64,000 nucleotides of DNA from CAVUPF01 sp963743285 (GCA_963743285.1 CAVUPF010000004.1:248001-312000), one strand, 5' to 3'; shown: positions 15,196-25,166, counted from the stretch's first letter. The notes: generated from the letters alone by a model not told the origin. Translations and numbers: made by a program.

Positions 15196-17643
15196 CTACG
15201 TCTGTTTGAGTCCTTCGAGGTATCGCTTGCCCTCCTCATAGCGGGCTCGGTAGGCGCGGAAGGCGGCCGAGCGCTCCAGTTCGGTCTCCTCCGAGGATAC
15301 GACCCCGACGACGCCGTCGCCGCCCGACGGGGTGCCCCGCACGAGGTCGAGATCAGCCAGGACCCGGAAGCAACGGGCGGCGATCTCGGGGGCACGAGGG
15401 TGAGCGCCGCTGCCCCGCAAGGCCCTCCGCAGCCCCTCTCCACCCAGCTCACCGGCGGCGCGCAAATCCCTGAACATCGCGGCCAGCTCGGCGCGCTGGG
15501 CGTAGCACGACTCGAGCGTGAGCAGCGCGAAGCGGCGCTCAGCCTCCCCCCATGCCTGGTGCAGGTAGCCGCCCTCCCCGGTGGGGCGCGAGGCGAGGCG
15601 CTCCAGGTCGGCAGAGAGCGGCGGGTCTACGAGGACGACGTGGGGGAAGCCGCGGGCCAGATTGGGCTCCCGCTCGAGCTCCGCGTAGTCGGCCAGCGCC
15701 AGGCCGTCGCGCTTCAAGGCAGCGCGACGCTGGGCGTCGGCCACCAGGGCGAGGACGGCAGCGCCACTGGAGAGCAGCTCCAAGACCGTCGCCGCGGGAG
15801 AGTTGGCGCCGCGGATCGCGCGCCGCTGCGGATCGCCGGTGGGGAGAGAGACCACGGGGGGGCGTGTGTAGAGATCCGCGGCGAGCTCGACCTCGAATCG
15901 CCCCCACCACTTCCCAGCCTCGATCTCGCCGTCGATCTCGCTCGCGGCGGGCGCCTGCGGATAGAGCTCGCGCAGTATGACCCGGGGCTCGACCGAGCCG
16001 TTCCAGTAGTTGACCTCGAGCCGCACCGCGGCATCAACCGGCTCGTCGTCGCCAACCCCCAACCCCGAGCGCCCGAAGGCAACCCCGAGCGCCTGGTGAG
16101 AGCCGCTGTGCAGGCTGAAGCGGGAATGCCTGTCGCCCTCCCCCATTCTCCGCACGTCGCGGACCCTGGCGGAGGGGACGAGCAGCCTCACCCCCGGGTT
16201 GCCCATCCCGAACGGGGCGAGCTTGCCGAGCTCCTCGGCGAGGTCGAGGCCGAGGCTGGCGCCGCCGACCATCGCGTCGATCCGCTCGGTACGGCGCAGG
16301 TCATCCGGCCCCAGGACCTCGGTCACATGGGCGGCGAACGCCGCGCGGAAGGCGTCGAGGTCGTCGGCGTGCAGCTCCAGCCCGGCGGCAGCCCGGTGCC
16401 CGCCGAAGCGAACCAGGTGCTCCGAGCAGGCCTGCAGCCCGGCGAGCAAGTCGAAGCTCGGGATGCTTCGCCCCGAGCCGCGCCCCTCCCCCTCGCCGTC
16501 GAGCGAGATCACGACCACCGGTCGATGATGGCGCTCAACCAGGCGCGAGGCGACGATCCCGATAACCCCGGGGTGCCAGCCCTCGCCGGCGAGGACCAGG
16601 CCGCGGGCCTCGCGCAGCTGATCGGGCAGCTCGCGGCGCGCCGCCTCGGCGGCGGCGTCGACCTCGCGCTCGGTACCTCGCCGCTCGTCGTTGGCTCGGT
16701 TCAGCTCGGCGGCGATCTCGGCGGCGCGGGCGTCGTCGTGGGTGAGGAATAGCTCCACCCCGGCGTCGGCGCGGTAGAGGCGCCCGGCGGCGTTGATCCG
16801 CGGACCGAGGCGAAAGGCGAGGTCGCCCTCATCGAGGCGAGTCGGCTCGCAGCGGGCGACGGCGAGCAGCGCCCGTAGGCCGGGGCGGCGCGCCCGCCGC
16901 GCCTGCTCGAGGCCACGGCGCACCAGCGAGCGGTTCTCGCCGATCAGCGGGACCACATCGGCGACCGTCGCCAGGGCGACCAAGTCGAGGTCATCTCGAG
17001 AGCGGGCGGGGTCCCCAGCCGCCTCGCGCAGGGCGCAGGCCAGCTTCCAGGCAACCGCCGTCCCGCACAGATCGGCGAACGGGTAGCCGTCGATCGCTGG
17101 GTGCAGGATCAGGCAGTCGGGCAGCGCGTCGCTGGGCTGGTGATGGTCGGTGACGATCGCCTCGATCCCCATCTCCCGCGCCAGGCGAACCTCATCGCAG
17201 GCGGTGATCCCACAGTCGGCGGTGATCAGCAGCGAGGTGCCGCGGTCTGCCAGGCGCTCGACGTTCCCGGCGCTCAGCCCGTAGCCGTCGGCGAGGCGGT
17301 CGGGGATAAGCCAGTCGCACTCGGCTCCCAGCTCGCGCAAGGCGCTGATCAGGATCGTGGTAGCGCAGACGCCGTCGACATCGAAATCGCCGTGGACGGT
17401 GATCCGCCTGCCCTCATGCACCGCGGCGAGCACCCGCCCGACGACCTCTCCCATCGATCCGAACGCCGCCGGGTCGTGAGACTCATCAGCCTCCAAGAAG
17501 GCCTGCGCGGCCTCCGGCGTACGGTACCCGCGCCGGACCAGGGTAATCGCCACCGGCTCGCTAAGGCCCAGCTCGTCGGCGAGGACCAGGGCCTCGGGAT
17601 AGGAAAAGGGCTCGGCCCGGTAGGAGTTGAGGGATTTCGACAC
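15196..17643 (-). CDS. recJ: Single-strand-specific 5'-3' exonuclease RecJ, long form
   Basis: The DHH phosphoesterase core is clear: HGDFDVDGVCAT (Asp 86/88/90), TADCGITACDE, VTDHHQPSDALP and GGHRAAAGLEL of DHHA1. RecJ acts in recombination and mismatch or base-excision repair. At 815 residues it is about 250 longer than E. coli RecJ. The extra C-terminal part (after about residue 560) contains LPTGDPQRRAIRGANSPAATVLELL and a helicase-like spacing, and is of unknown role. ATG at 17643. It sits between secDF and relA, where many actinobacteria have apt. Confidence 0.93.
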   Translation of the reverse strand: MSKSLNSYRAEPFSYPEALVLADELGLSEPVAITLVRRGYRTPEAAQAFLEADESHDPAAFGSMGEVVGRVLAAVHEGRRITVHGDFDVDGVCATTILISALRELGAECDWLIPDRLADGYGLSAGNVERLADRGTSLLITADCGITACDEVRLAREMGIEAIVTDHHQPSDALPDCLILHPAIDGYPFADLCGTAVAWKLACALREAAGDPARSRDDLDLVALATVADVVPLIGENRSLVRRGLEQARRARRPGLRALLAVARCEPTRLDEGDLAFRLGPRINAAGRLYRADAGVELFLTHDDARAAEIAAELNRANDERRGTEREVDAAAEAARRELPDQLREARGLVLAGEGWHPGVIGIVASRLVERHHRPVVVISLDGEGEGRGSGRSIPSFDLLAGLQACSEHLVRFGGHRAAAGLELHADDLDAFRAAFAAHVTEVLGPDDLRRTERIDAMVGGASLGLDLAEELGKLAPFGMGNPGVRLLVPSARVRDVRRMGEGDRHSRFSLHSGSHQALGVAFGRSGLGVGDDEPVDAAVRLEVNYWNGSVEPRVILRELYPQAPAASEIDGEIEAGKWWGRFEVELAADLYTRPPVVSLPTGDPQRRAIRGANSPAATVLELLSSGAAVLALVADAQRRAALKRDGLALADYAELEREPNLARGFPHVVLVDPPLSADLERLASRPTGEGGYLHQAWGEAERRFALLTLESCYAQRAELAAMFRDLRAAGELGGEGLRRALRGSGAHPRAPEIAARCFRVLADLDLVRGTPSGGDGVVGVVSSEETELERSAAFRAYRARYEEGKRYLEGLKQT

Positions 17644-17715
17644 GAACCCAGGCTAGGAAGCGGCTGGGACGGATTCCGCACATGCCCGCGGCGCAAAATG
17701 CAGGCGAAGCGGCGG

Positions 17716-17982
17716 CTACTCGGTCTGCTGCTTGGAGCGCAGCTCGACGGCGTAGACGACCGCAAGGCCGATCACAACACCGGGCACGGCGGTCAGCGCG
17801 GTCAGCAGGTCGGTGTTGCCGAGGCTCCGTCCAGTCGCGATCTCGACGATTAAACCGAAGAGGATCGCGCCGCTCACCGAGCCGAGGAAGGTGCCGACGA
17901 TGCCCTGCCAGAAGCGGTCGGGCAGGAAGACCGTGAAGTGCCAGAGGGCGATCCCCATCGTGAACCATACGAGCAGGGCCAT
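17716..17982 (-). CDS. Small membrane protein downstream of secDF
   Basis: 88 residues with three likely membrane segments (about 1-20, 27-50, 60-82) and a short charged tail. The start is two bases after the secDF stop, so it is co-transcribed with it. The GTFLGSVSGAILFGLIVE segment is reminiscent of small GlsB/YeaQ/YmgE-type or phage-holin-like membrane proteins, but I do not recognise the family with confidence. Confidence 0.7.
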   Translation of the reverse strand: MALLVWFTMGIALWHFTVFLPDRFWQGIVGTFLGSVSGAILFGLIVEIATGRSLGNTDLLTALTAVPGVVIGLAVVYAVELRSKQQTE

Positions 17983-17984
17983 GA

Positions 17985-20921
17985 CTAGCGATTCCTCCCG
18001 TGCTTGCGGCGCTGCTGGCGACGGGCGCGGCGGCGCTCGTCTCGCTCGTTGCGCTCGGCCGCCACCGGATCGACGGCGGCGGGCGGCGGCTCTCCGTTCG
18101 CAGATGGGCCGGCCCGATCGCCGTCTCCCGGACGCTCGACCGTGGCCACCGCACTGGCCTTTGGCTCCTCCTTCGCCTCCAGCCGGACGGCAATCGCTTC
18201 GTCACTCTCCTCCTCGCCGAGCTTGGCCAGCTCGATCTCATCGGCGAAGGCCGGCACCCGACCCTCGACCTCGGCGATCCGGGCTCGGCGGCGGGCGAAG
18301 CCGGGCTCGCGTTCCTTCCAGGCGGTCAGCACCGGTGAGGCGATGAAGATCGACGAGTAGGTGCCGGAGGCGATCCCGACCAGCATCGCGAAGGCGAAGT
18401 CCTGCAGCGTGGCGCCGCCGAAGGCCAGCAGCGAGCCGATCGCCAGCAGAGTTGAGAAGCTGGTCGCCAGCGAGCGGGTCAGCACCTCGCTCATCGAGCG
18501 GTTGACGATCTGCGAGAACGCCGCTCGGGGCATTCGGGGCATGTTCTCGCGTATTCGGTCAAAGACGATGATCGTGTCGTAGAGCGAATAGCCAAGGATC
18601 GTGAGGAAGGCGGCGACGGTCCCGCTGCTCACTTCTTTCCCGGTCAGCGCGTAGATGCCCGCCGTAATCAGGATGTCGTGGAAGAGCGCGATCAACACCG
18701 GGACCGCGAACTTCGGCTCAAATCGAAGCGCCACATAGCCGCAGATCACCAGCAGCGAGAAGATCAACGCCTTGAAGGCGGCGCTCGCCACCTGTTCGCC
18801 GAAGGTCGGCCCGACGCTGGTGCTTTCGAACCCGTTCTTGACGATGCCGAACTTGGAGGCGAGCACCGCTTTTGCGTCCTTCACCTGGCTCGGGCCCAGC
18901 TCCCTTGTCTCGACCTGGAAGACGTTGTTGCCGAGGACCGGGTTGGATACCTGCTGGATCTGCGCGTTGTTGACCCCGATCGTGCCGAGGGCTTCGCGCA
19001 CCCCTTCCTCGTCGGTCGGCTTGACCAGCGCAACCGTCGCCCTCGTGCCAGACTTGAAGTCGATGCCGAAGTTGAGTTGCTTGGTCGCCAGGGCGATGGC
19101 GCCAATCAGCAGGATCGTTCCCGAGATCGTGAAGAACCAGCGACTGGCGCCCATGAAGTCGAAGTGCCAGCGCATCCCCTTGCCGGAGGCGCCGAGGGCG
19201 CTCGGTGAGCGCAAAAGCCGTGAGCGGCTCATTGTGCCGAGCAGCGCCCGGGTAAAGACAACCGCGGTGAGCAATGAGACGATCGTGCCGACGCCCAGGG
19301 TGAAGGCGAACCCCTTCACTTCCGCGGTCGCCAGCACGAAGAGGATGAAGGCGGTCAGCAGGGTGACGACGTTGGCGTCGATGATCGTCGCGATGCCGCG
19401 GCGGTAGCCGGCCGCGATCGAGCTCGACATCGAGCGCCCAGCCCGCACCTCCTCCTTTATTCGCTCAAAGATGACGATGTTGGAGTCGGCCGCGACCCCG
19501 ATCGTCAGGATCAGCCCCGCGATCCCCGGCAGCGTCATGGTGATCGGGATCAGTTTGATCAAGGCGAAGAAGATCACCCCGTAGGCGCCGAGGGCGACCG
19601 TCGCGATCACGCCGAGGAAGCGGTAGTAGAAGAGCAGGAAGAGGACGACGAGCGAGAGGCCGATGATCCCGGCCTTGATTCCTTCGTGGAGCGCCTGGCC
19701 GCCGAGCGTCGCCGATACCTGGGTCTGGCTGATCAGCTTCAGGTCAATCGGGAGCGCGCCGATCTGCAGGATCGTCGCCAGTTCCTGCGCGTCTTGGATG
19801 CTGTTGAAGCCGCCCGAGATTTCTGCCCCGGTGCGGCCTTCGATCCCGTCGGGGTTCTGGGCGAAGTTGATGATCGGCCGGGTCTTGACTTCGTTGTCGA
19901 GGACGACCGCGAAGTGGCCGGAAAGAGCAGACGCCTGTTCGGCGCTGACCGGACCGATCGCCTGCGCCTGGCCGCGCTGGGCGATCTGGCGGGTCACTTC
20001 CTGGAAGGCTTCGCGGCCCTTTTCGGTGAAGCCGAAGGTGACGTTTGGTTGGTTGTTCTGGTCGGTGTTCTGCTTCGGTTCGGTGATGTCGGTGCCCGAG
20101 AGCGCCGGGCGGTCGCGCAGCGCGTACCAGCCGGGCTTCGCCGTCTGGTCGGTCTTCCCGGAGCGTTCGGTCGGCAGTTCGGAGACCAGCACGGTCCCGG
20201 CGGGCACTTCGACCACGATCGCGTTGCGGGGACGCTTCTGACCGGTGGGGCTGACGTAGAGGCCCTGCTTGGTGTCTTCGGGTCCGGCGATCAGCTCGTG
20301 CGGCGCCTGGCGCTCGAACAGGTAGTAGCGCGGCCTGGCGGTCGAGCAGGTGGTGCAGTTGGCAACCGGAGGCTGCTTGGCGGCCAGCAGGGCGGCGTCG
20401 TAGGCGGTCGGGAAGGCACCATCGTCGATCAGCTGCCGATTCTCAGAGCCGTTGAAGATGTTGCGCCCGGCCGCTTTCCATTCGGCCCTTGCCTTCTTCA
20501 GCGGGAGGGCGGGAGGCTGCTGGCCGGGATGCCCGCCGATCGCCTTCTCGGGGCCGATCAGGTTGGGCTCCCAGTCATAGAAGTAAAGCTGTGCGGTCGT
20601 CCCTACCGTGTCAATCGCCCGCTGGGCGTTGGTGATGTCGGGGAGGCTGACCGAGATCTCGGTGGTGCCGAGGCGCGACACTTCCGGCTGCGAGACACCG
20701 AGTGTGTCGATCCGCTGGCGGATGATTTCGATCGAGCGGTCGATGTCTTCGCCGCTGACTGACTTCACCTGGCCGGTCGGTTCTCCCTGGTAGACCAGCT
20801 GGACGCCGCCTTTCAGGTCGAGCCCGAGCCGCGTCGGCTGATTGATGATGACCAGGGCTGAGACGGCGAGCAGGCCGAGCACGAGCAGCAGCACGAACAG
20901 GTGACGGCGTCTTCCCCGCAT
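17985..20921 (-). CDS. secDF: SecD-SecF fusion, protein translocase accessory subunit
   Basis: A 978-residue single-chain SecDF. The SecD half begins with one membrane helix, RLGLDLKGGVQLVYQGEP, a large periplasmic domain (about 40-400), then helices with TMTLPGIAGLILTIGVAADSNIVIFERIKEE. The SecF half starts near residue 590 with NFGIDFKSGTRATV and ends with GYSLYDTIIVFDRIREN, followed by a basic cytoplasmic tail. It uses the proton-motive force to pull secreted proteins through SecYEG. Actinobacteria usually encode SecD and SecF separately, so the fusion is notable. yajC is not found next to it. Confidence 0.95.
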   Translation of the reverse strand: MRGRRRHLFVLLLVLGLLAVSALVIINQPTRLGLDLKGGVQLVYQGEPTGQVKSVSGEDIDRSIEIIRQRIDTLGVSQPEVSRLGTTEISVSLPDITNAQRAIDTVGTTAQLYFYDWEPNLIGPEKAIGGHPGQQPPALPLKKARAEWKAAGRNIFNGSENRQLIDDGAFPTAYDAALLAAKQPPVANCTTCSTARPRYYLFERQAPHELIAGPEDTKQGLYVSPTGQKRPRNAIVVEVPAGTVLVSELPTERSGKTDQTAKPGWYALRDRPALSGTDITEPKQNTDQNNQPNVTFGFTEKGREAFQEVTRQIAQRGQAQAIGPVSAEQASALSGHFAVVLDNEVKTRPIINFAQNPDGIEGRTGAEISGGFNSIQDAQELATILQIGALPIDLKLISQTQVSATLGGQALHEGIKAGIIGLSLVVLFLLFYYRFLGVIATVALGAYGVIFFALIKLIPITMTLPGIAGLILTIGVAADSNIVIFERIKEEVRAGRSMSSSIAAGYRRGIATIIDANVVTLLTAFILFVLATAEVKGFAFTLGVGTIVSLLTAVVFTRALLGTMSRSRLLRSPSALGASGKGMRWHFDFMGASRWFFTISGTILLIGAIALATKQLNFGIDFKSGTRATVALVKPTDEEGVREALGTIGVNNAQIQQVSNPVLGNNVFQVETRELGPSQVKDAKAVLASKFGIVKNGFESTSVGPTFGEQVASAAFKALIFSLLVICGYVALRFEPKFAVPVLIALFHDILITAGIYALTGKEVSSGTVAAFLTILGYSLYDTIIVFDRIRENMPRMPRAAFSQIVNRSMSEVLTRSLATSFSTLLAIGSLLAFGGATLQDFAFAMLVGIASGTYSSIFIASPVLTAWKEREPGFARRRARIAEVEGRVPAFADEIELAKLGEEESDEAIAVRLEAKEEPKASAVATVERPGDGDRAGPSANGEPPPAAVDPVAAERNERDERRRARRQQRRKHGRNR

Positions 20922-20937
20922 CTCCCCGCCCCTGCTC

Positions 20938-21426
20938 CTAGTCCTCGGGGGTGAGGACGATCAGCAGTCCGCCGTCGTCGTCGTATGCCGGGAAGAGGTC
21001 GGCGACGGCTTGTGCCGGAAGGTCGCCCTCGGCCCGCACGGAGACCCGCTTGCCGAGCGAGCGAACGCCCCACTCCAGCGAGGTCTCGATCGGGTCGGTG
21101 ATCGCGTCGCCATTGGTGTCGGCCGCCTTGCTGCCATCCCCCTCATCGATCCAGCTCAGGCCGAGCACCTCGCGTACCGGCCGGCCGATCACGTCCTCGT
21201 CGGTGAGGCCGGTCAGCTCGAAGCTGCCCTTGCCGGCGTCGATCACCCGCTCCTGTTGGTCGCAGACGAAGAAGGCCGCGTTGGGTGCCGGGTAGTAGTC
21301 GTCAAGTAGCTCGAAGACGAAGCCAAAACCGCACTTTGGGCACCCCTTGGGACGGGCGCTGAAGCCGGACGTCCGCTCACCGCTCAGGTCCCTGTGGCCG
21401 CAGTTGGGGCAGATGAAGAACGGCAT
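20938..21426 (-). CDS. Zinc-ribbon plus PAS-like domain protein
   Basis: 162 residues. Two CxxC pairs (CPNC at 6-9, CPKC at 29-32) form a rubredoxin-like zinc ribbon. A PAS-like domain follows (AFFVCDQQERVIDAGKGSFELTGLTDEDVIGRPVREVLGL, about residues 50-95). The last 60 residues resemble no family I know. The ATG is at 21426 and the stop lies 17 bases before secDF, so it probably leads that operon. A sensory or redox-switch role is possible but unproven. Confidence 0.75.
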   Translation of the reverse strand: MPFFICPNCGHRDLSGERTSGFSARPKGCPKCGFGFVFELLDDYYPAPNAAFFVCDQQERVIDAGKGSFELTGLTDEDVIGRPVREVLGLSWIDEGDGSKAADTNGDAITDPIETSLEWGVRSLGKRVSVRAEGDLPAQAVADLFPAYDDDGGLLIVLTPED

Positions 21427-21497
21427 CTCATAACAGGCTACAAGCGCGCGGCCGCTAGACGCTATGGCCTCGGATAATCACGGGGTCATCTCACCGT

Positions 21498-22767
21498 CCG
21501 ATAGAGGCCGGACCCTCTCGCACGTTCGGGGGTTTACCTGGCCGGAGACGGACTCCGGCTGACCCCAGGCGAAGGAGGATCCGGCCATGAACGGAACGAT
21601 GACATGGGTTGGGATGGATGTCCACGCACGCTCCACGCACGCCGCGGCGATCGACTCGATGACGGGCGAGCTGCGAAGGGCGCGCTTTGGCCCCGGCACC
21701 GAGGAGGTGGTGGGATGGCTCGCTGAGCTCAGCGCTCCGGTACGAGCGGCCTATGAGGCCGGCCCGACCGGGTTCGGGTTGATGCGGGCGGCAACGGCTG
21801 CCGGGATCGAGGTCGCGGTGGTGGCGCCGAGCAAGACCCCGCGGGCCTCTGGCGATCGGGTGAAGACCGACCGCAAGGACGCCGAGCTCTTGGCCCGGCT
21901 GCTGCTCGCCGGGCAGCTGCACCCGGTGGCGGTCCCACCGGAGTGGCTGGAAGCGATCCGCCACCTGGCCCGCACCCGGGAAGCGGTGCGGGGAGACCTG
22001 ATGCGCGCCCGCCACCGGGTCTCAAAGCTGCTGCTCCTCCACGGGCGGGTCTACCCGGGCAAGAGCACCTGGGGCCGCGATCACCGCAGCTGGCTGGCTC
22101 GGCAGTCCTTTGAGCAGGAGCCAACCGAGCTGGCCTTCATCGACTCACTCGCCGCCGTCGACGGGCTCTGCGCCCGCCGCGAGGCGCTCGATGAGCGGCT
22201 CTCGCGGCTGGCCCAAGACGAGCGTCTCTGGCCGACGGTGGCCCGGCTTCGGGCCTTCCGCGGCATCGACACCCTGACCGCGCTGATGCTCCACCTCGAG
22301 CTGGGCGGGGACTGGCAGCGCTTTCCCTCGCCGCGAAAGCTCTCCAGCTGGCTGGGGCTGACCCCCTCGCTGGCGCAGTCCGGGGAGTCGGCCACCCAGG
22401 GGTCGATCACCAAGACCGGTTCGGGGATCGCCCGCCGCCTCTTGGTCGAGTCGTCCTGGCACTACTCCCGAGCGCCGCGGATCGGCGTCACCCTCGCCAA
22501 CCGCCAGGCGGGCCAGCCCGACCACGTCCTGCAGATCGCCTCGCGCGCCCAGCTCCGCCTGCACCGGCTGGGTAAGCGCCTGCGCGAGCGCGGCAAGCCC
22601 ACAAACGTCGCAACCGTCGCGGTCGCCAGGGAGCTGGCGGGCTTCCTCTGGGCCGCGGCCACCGCGCCATGAGCTGACCGCCCACCACAGCGGTCGCGCT
22701 CGGTCACCTGGGTCCGGGCCAAAGGCCGCCGGCACGCGCGGCTCTTCTATGGGCGGCCTCTCATCCG
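21498..22767 (+). mobile_element. IS110-family insertion sequence (limits approximate)
   Basis: A single IS110 transposase gene separates ruvB from the sec genes. Imperfect inverted sequences flank it: CCGATAGAGGCCG at 21498-21510 and the complement of CCGGATGAGAGGCCG at 22753-22767. They could be the subterminal repeats of the IS1111 subgroup. True ends cannot be set without another copy, since this family often lacks terminal repeats. Confidence 0.6.
21587..22672 (+). CDS. IS110-family transposase
   Basis: 361 residues. The N-terminal DEDD (RuvC-like) domain shows WVGMDVHARSTHAAAID and YEAGPTGFGL, with VAPSKTPRASGDRVKTDRKDAELLARLL. The C-terminal transposase_20 domain has LRAFRGIDTLTALMLHLELGG and GLTPSLAQSGES…GSITKTGSGIARRLLVE. 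A strong GGAGG lies seven bases before ATG 21587. The reading frame is intact, so the element may be active. Confidence 0.95.
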   Translation: MNGTMTWVGMDVHARSTHAAAIDSMTGELRRARFGPGTEEVVGWLAELSAPVRAAYEAGPTGFGLMRAATAAGIEVAVVAPSKTPRASGDRVKTDRKDAELLARLLLAGQLHPVAVPPEWLEAIRHLARTREAVRGDLMRARHRVSKLLLLHGRVYPGKSTWGRDHRSWLARQSFEQEPTELAFIDSLAAVDGLCARREALDERLSRLAQDERLWPTVARLRAFRGIDTLTALMLHLELGGDWQRFPSPRKLSSWLGLTPSLAQSGESATQGSITKTGSGIARRLLVESSWHYSRAPRIGVTLANRQAGQPDHVLQIASRAQLRLHRLGKRLRERGKPTNVATVAVARELAGFLWAAATAP

Positions 22768-22960
22768 GCTATGCCCGTTTCTAGATTGCGCTCGCCGGCG
22801 ACGAAGCCAGCGCCCTGGGATAGCCAACGCCCGCATTGTCAGACTGACCGCCAGCGACGTCGATGTCGCGCCCGGGCCCGGGCACCGAGCCATCTAACCT
22901 AAAACGGTCGCTATTTGCGGTCGCGATCAGCGCTGGGTACTTGACAGATCGACGCCCATA

Positions 22961-24037
22961 TCAGAAGAGGCTCGCCGCGCTCTCGGGGGCCGGGAGGCCG
23001 AGGTGCTCGTAGGCACGTTGGGTGAGGACGCGGCCACGAGGGGTGCGCTTCAGCATGCCCTGCTGGAGCAGGTAGGGCTCGAGCACGTCCTCGATCGTGT
23101 CCTGCTCCTCGCCGATCGCGACGGCAAGCGTCGAGAGCCCAACCGGGCCACCGGCGAACTTCCTCGCAACCGTGTCGAGCAGGGTGCGGTCACTGCGGTC
23201 AAGGCCGCCCGCGTCGACCTCCATCATCTGCAGAGCGGCGACGGCGACCTCGGCGCCGATCGCCCCCGAGCCCTTCACCTGCGCGAAGTCTCTGACCCGC
23301 TTCAAGAGGCGGTTGGCGACTCGGGGAGTGCCCCGCGAGCGGGCGGCGATCGTCGTCGCCCCCTCGGCGTCGATCTCGACCCCGAGAATCCCGGCCGAGC
23401 GCTCGACGATCCTCGCCAGATGCCCGGGGTCATAATGCTCCAGGCGATGGCAGACGCCGAAGCGGTCGCGCAGCGGCGTGGTCAGCAGGCCCGAGCGGGT
23501 GGTCGCACCGACCAGGGTGAAGGGCGGCAGCGGCAGCGTCACGGTGCGCGCTCCGGCGCCCTGCCCCAACACGACGGGAAGCTCCCCGTCCTCCATCGCC
23601 GGGTAGAGGGTCTCCTCGATGGCGCGGCCGAGCCGATGGATCTCGTCGATGAAGAAGACGCTGCCGGGCTCCAGTGAGGTGAGGAAGGCGGCGACATCGG
23701 CCTTGCGCTCCAGCGCCGGGCCGGCCGTCTGGACCATCGGCACACCCAGCTCGGCGGCAATGATGTGGGCGAGCGAGGTCTTGCCAAGTCCCGGCGGCCC
23801 GGCCAAAAGGACGTGATCGAGCGGCTCGCCGCGCCCTCTAGCCGCCTCGATGAAGATCGCGAGCTGCTCGGTAACCTGCGCCTGGTTGACGAAGTCAGCG
23901 AGGGTGGGCGGGCGCAGCGAGAGGTCCAGATCCTCATCGGGCAAGTCGGCGCGGGCGTCGTGGATGCGGACCTCCGGCTCATCTTCAAGGCCAGGGGTAC
24001 GGATGCGGTGTGCGCCGATATCAGCTGACTCGGTCAT
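22961..24037 (-). CDS. ruvB: Holliday junction helicase subunit RuvB
   Basis: 358 residues. AAA+ motor: LLAGPPGLGKTSLAHIIA (Walker A near 77), FFIDEIHRL (Walker B), LVGATTRSGLLTTPLRDRFG (sensor I and arginine region), and a C-terminal winged helix (LEPYLLQQGMLKRTPRGR). Drives branch migration with RuvA. The ATG overlaps the ruvA stop (ATGA). The extra 30 N-terminal residues are typical of actinobacterial forms. Confidence 0.97.
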   Translation of the reverse strand: MTESADIGAHRIRTPGLEDEPEVRIHDARADLPDEDLDLSLRPPTLADFVNQAQVTEQLAIFIEAARGRGEPLDHVLLAGPPGLGKTSLAHIIAAELGVPMVQTAGPALERKADVAAFLTSLEPGSVFFIDEIHRLGRAIEETLYPAMEDGELPVVLGQGAGARTVTLPLPPFTLVGATTRSGLLTTPLRDRFGVCHRLEHYDPGHLARIVERSAGILGVEIDAEGATTIAARSRGTPRVANRLLKRVRDFAQVKGSGAIGAEVAVAALQMMEVDAGGLDRSDRTLLDTVARKFAGGPVGLSTLAVAIGEEQDTIEDVLEPYLLQQGMLKRTPRGRVLTQRAYEHLGLPAPESAASLF

Positions 24038-24633
24038 GCCTGGCTCTGCGTGGTGGTCCCTGCCTTGCGCAGCGCGGCCGCCACCAGGGCCTCGGGGCCC
24101 TCGCCCTCGACGCCGTCGAGCAACTGCTCGGCCTCAAGCGGAGCGTAGCCGAGGTTGACAAGGCCATCGCGGGCGAGAGCGCGGGCGTCGGCGCCACCTG
24201 CCGCGGTGATCGCAACCTCCTCCTCCAACGCGCCGGCGACCTTCTCGCGCAGCTCGACGATGATTCTCTCCGAGGTCCGTTTGCCGATCCCGGGGACAGC
24301 TTGAAAGCGTTTCGCATCACCCGTCGCGATCGCCCGCAGCAGGTCTCGGGCGGCGCCGCCCGAGAGGGCGGCGATCGCCACTTTGGGCCCGATGCCGCTG
24401 ACCGAGATCAGCTCGCGGAAGAGATCGCGCTCCTCCTCTGAGGCAAAGCCGTAGAGGGAAAGCGAGTCTTCGCGGGAGATCAGCTCGGCGTGCAAAAAGA
24501 CCTCGCGCCCAGTCGCGGGGACGGCCTTCAAGGTCTCTGCGGAGACCGCGAGACGGTAGCCGACGCCGCCGGCGTCAATCACCACGTGATCGGGCCGGCG
24601 CACCATCACCTCCCCCCGGACCGCGGCGATCAT
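24034..24633 (-). CDS. ruvA: Holliday junction-binding subunit RuvA
   Basis: 199 residues: OB-fold start (MIAAVRGEV), helix-hairpin-helix segments LISVSGIGPKVAIAALSG and FQAVPGIGKRTSERIIVEL, and a C-terminal RuvB-contacting domain (LVNLGYAPLEAEQLLDGV). Overlaps ruvC upstream and ruvB downstream by four bases each. Confidence 0.96.
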   Translation of the reverse strand: MIAAVRGEVMVRRPDHVVIDAGGVGYRLAVSAETLKAVPATGREVFLHAELISREDSLSLYGFASEEERDLFRELISVSGIGPKVAIAALSGGAARDLLRAIATGDAKRFQAVPGIGKRTSERIIVELREKVAGALEEEVAITAAGGADARALARDGLVNLGYAPLEAEQLLDGVEGEGPEALVAAALRKAGTTTQSQA

Positions 24634-25133
24634 CCGGCTATCGCCTCGATCGCCTCACGCTTGCCGGCGCCACCGCCGTGGCAGATCGCCACCGCGAGCG
24701 CATCGGCCGCGTGGTCGGGGTCGGGCGGCTCGGGGAGGGCGAGCAACGTGCCGACCATTTTTTGGACCTGGTGCTTATCGGCGGCGCCGGATCCGCAGAC
24801 GGCCATCTTGATCGCCTGCGGCGTGTAGGTGAAGCAGCGCACGCCGCGCTGCGCGGCGGCGAGCATCGCGACTCCGCTCGCCTGGCCGACCGCCATCGCC
24901 GAGCGCACGTTCTTGCCGAAGTAGACCTCCTCGATCGCCATCGCCTGCGGCGCGTGCCAGGTGAGCAGCTCGGAGAGCGCCCGATGGATGCGCTCCAATC
25001 GGGACTCGATCGGCAACTCCGGCGCGGTTTCGACCACGCCGCCGTCGAGGGCGACCATGTGGTTGCCCTCGACCCGCACGATTCCGAAGCCGAGGTTGGC
25101 GGCACCGGGGTCGATGCCAATCACTACCTGCAT
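24630..25133 (-). CDS. ruvC: Holliday junction resolvase RuvC
   Basis: 167 residues with the four acidic residues in place: IGIDPGAANLGFG (Asp7), AIEEVYFGKNV (Glu), and the DPDHAADALAVAI Asp pair near the C terminus. Cuts Holliday junctions moved by RuvAB. It lies 33 bases downstream of yebC, and the three ruv genes overlap in the order C-A-B. Confidence 0.97.
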   Translation of the reverse strand: MQVVIGIDPGAANLGFGIVRVEGNHMVALDGGVVETAPELPIESRLERIHRALSELLTWHAPQAMAIEEVYFGKNVRSAMAVGQASGVAMLAAAQRGVRCFTYTPQAIKMAVCGSGAADKHQVQKMVGTLLALPEPPDPDHAADALAVAICHGGGAGKREAIEAIAG

Positions 25134-25166
25134 GGGAGTTGATTCTGGGAAGAGGCTCGGATGCCT

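Noticed and set aside
13691..15241. 516-codon plus-strand frame
   Set aside because: Complement of relA, produced by high third-position GC; no family resemblance.
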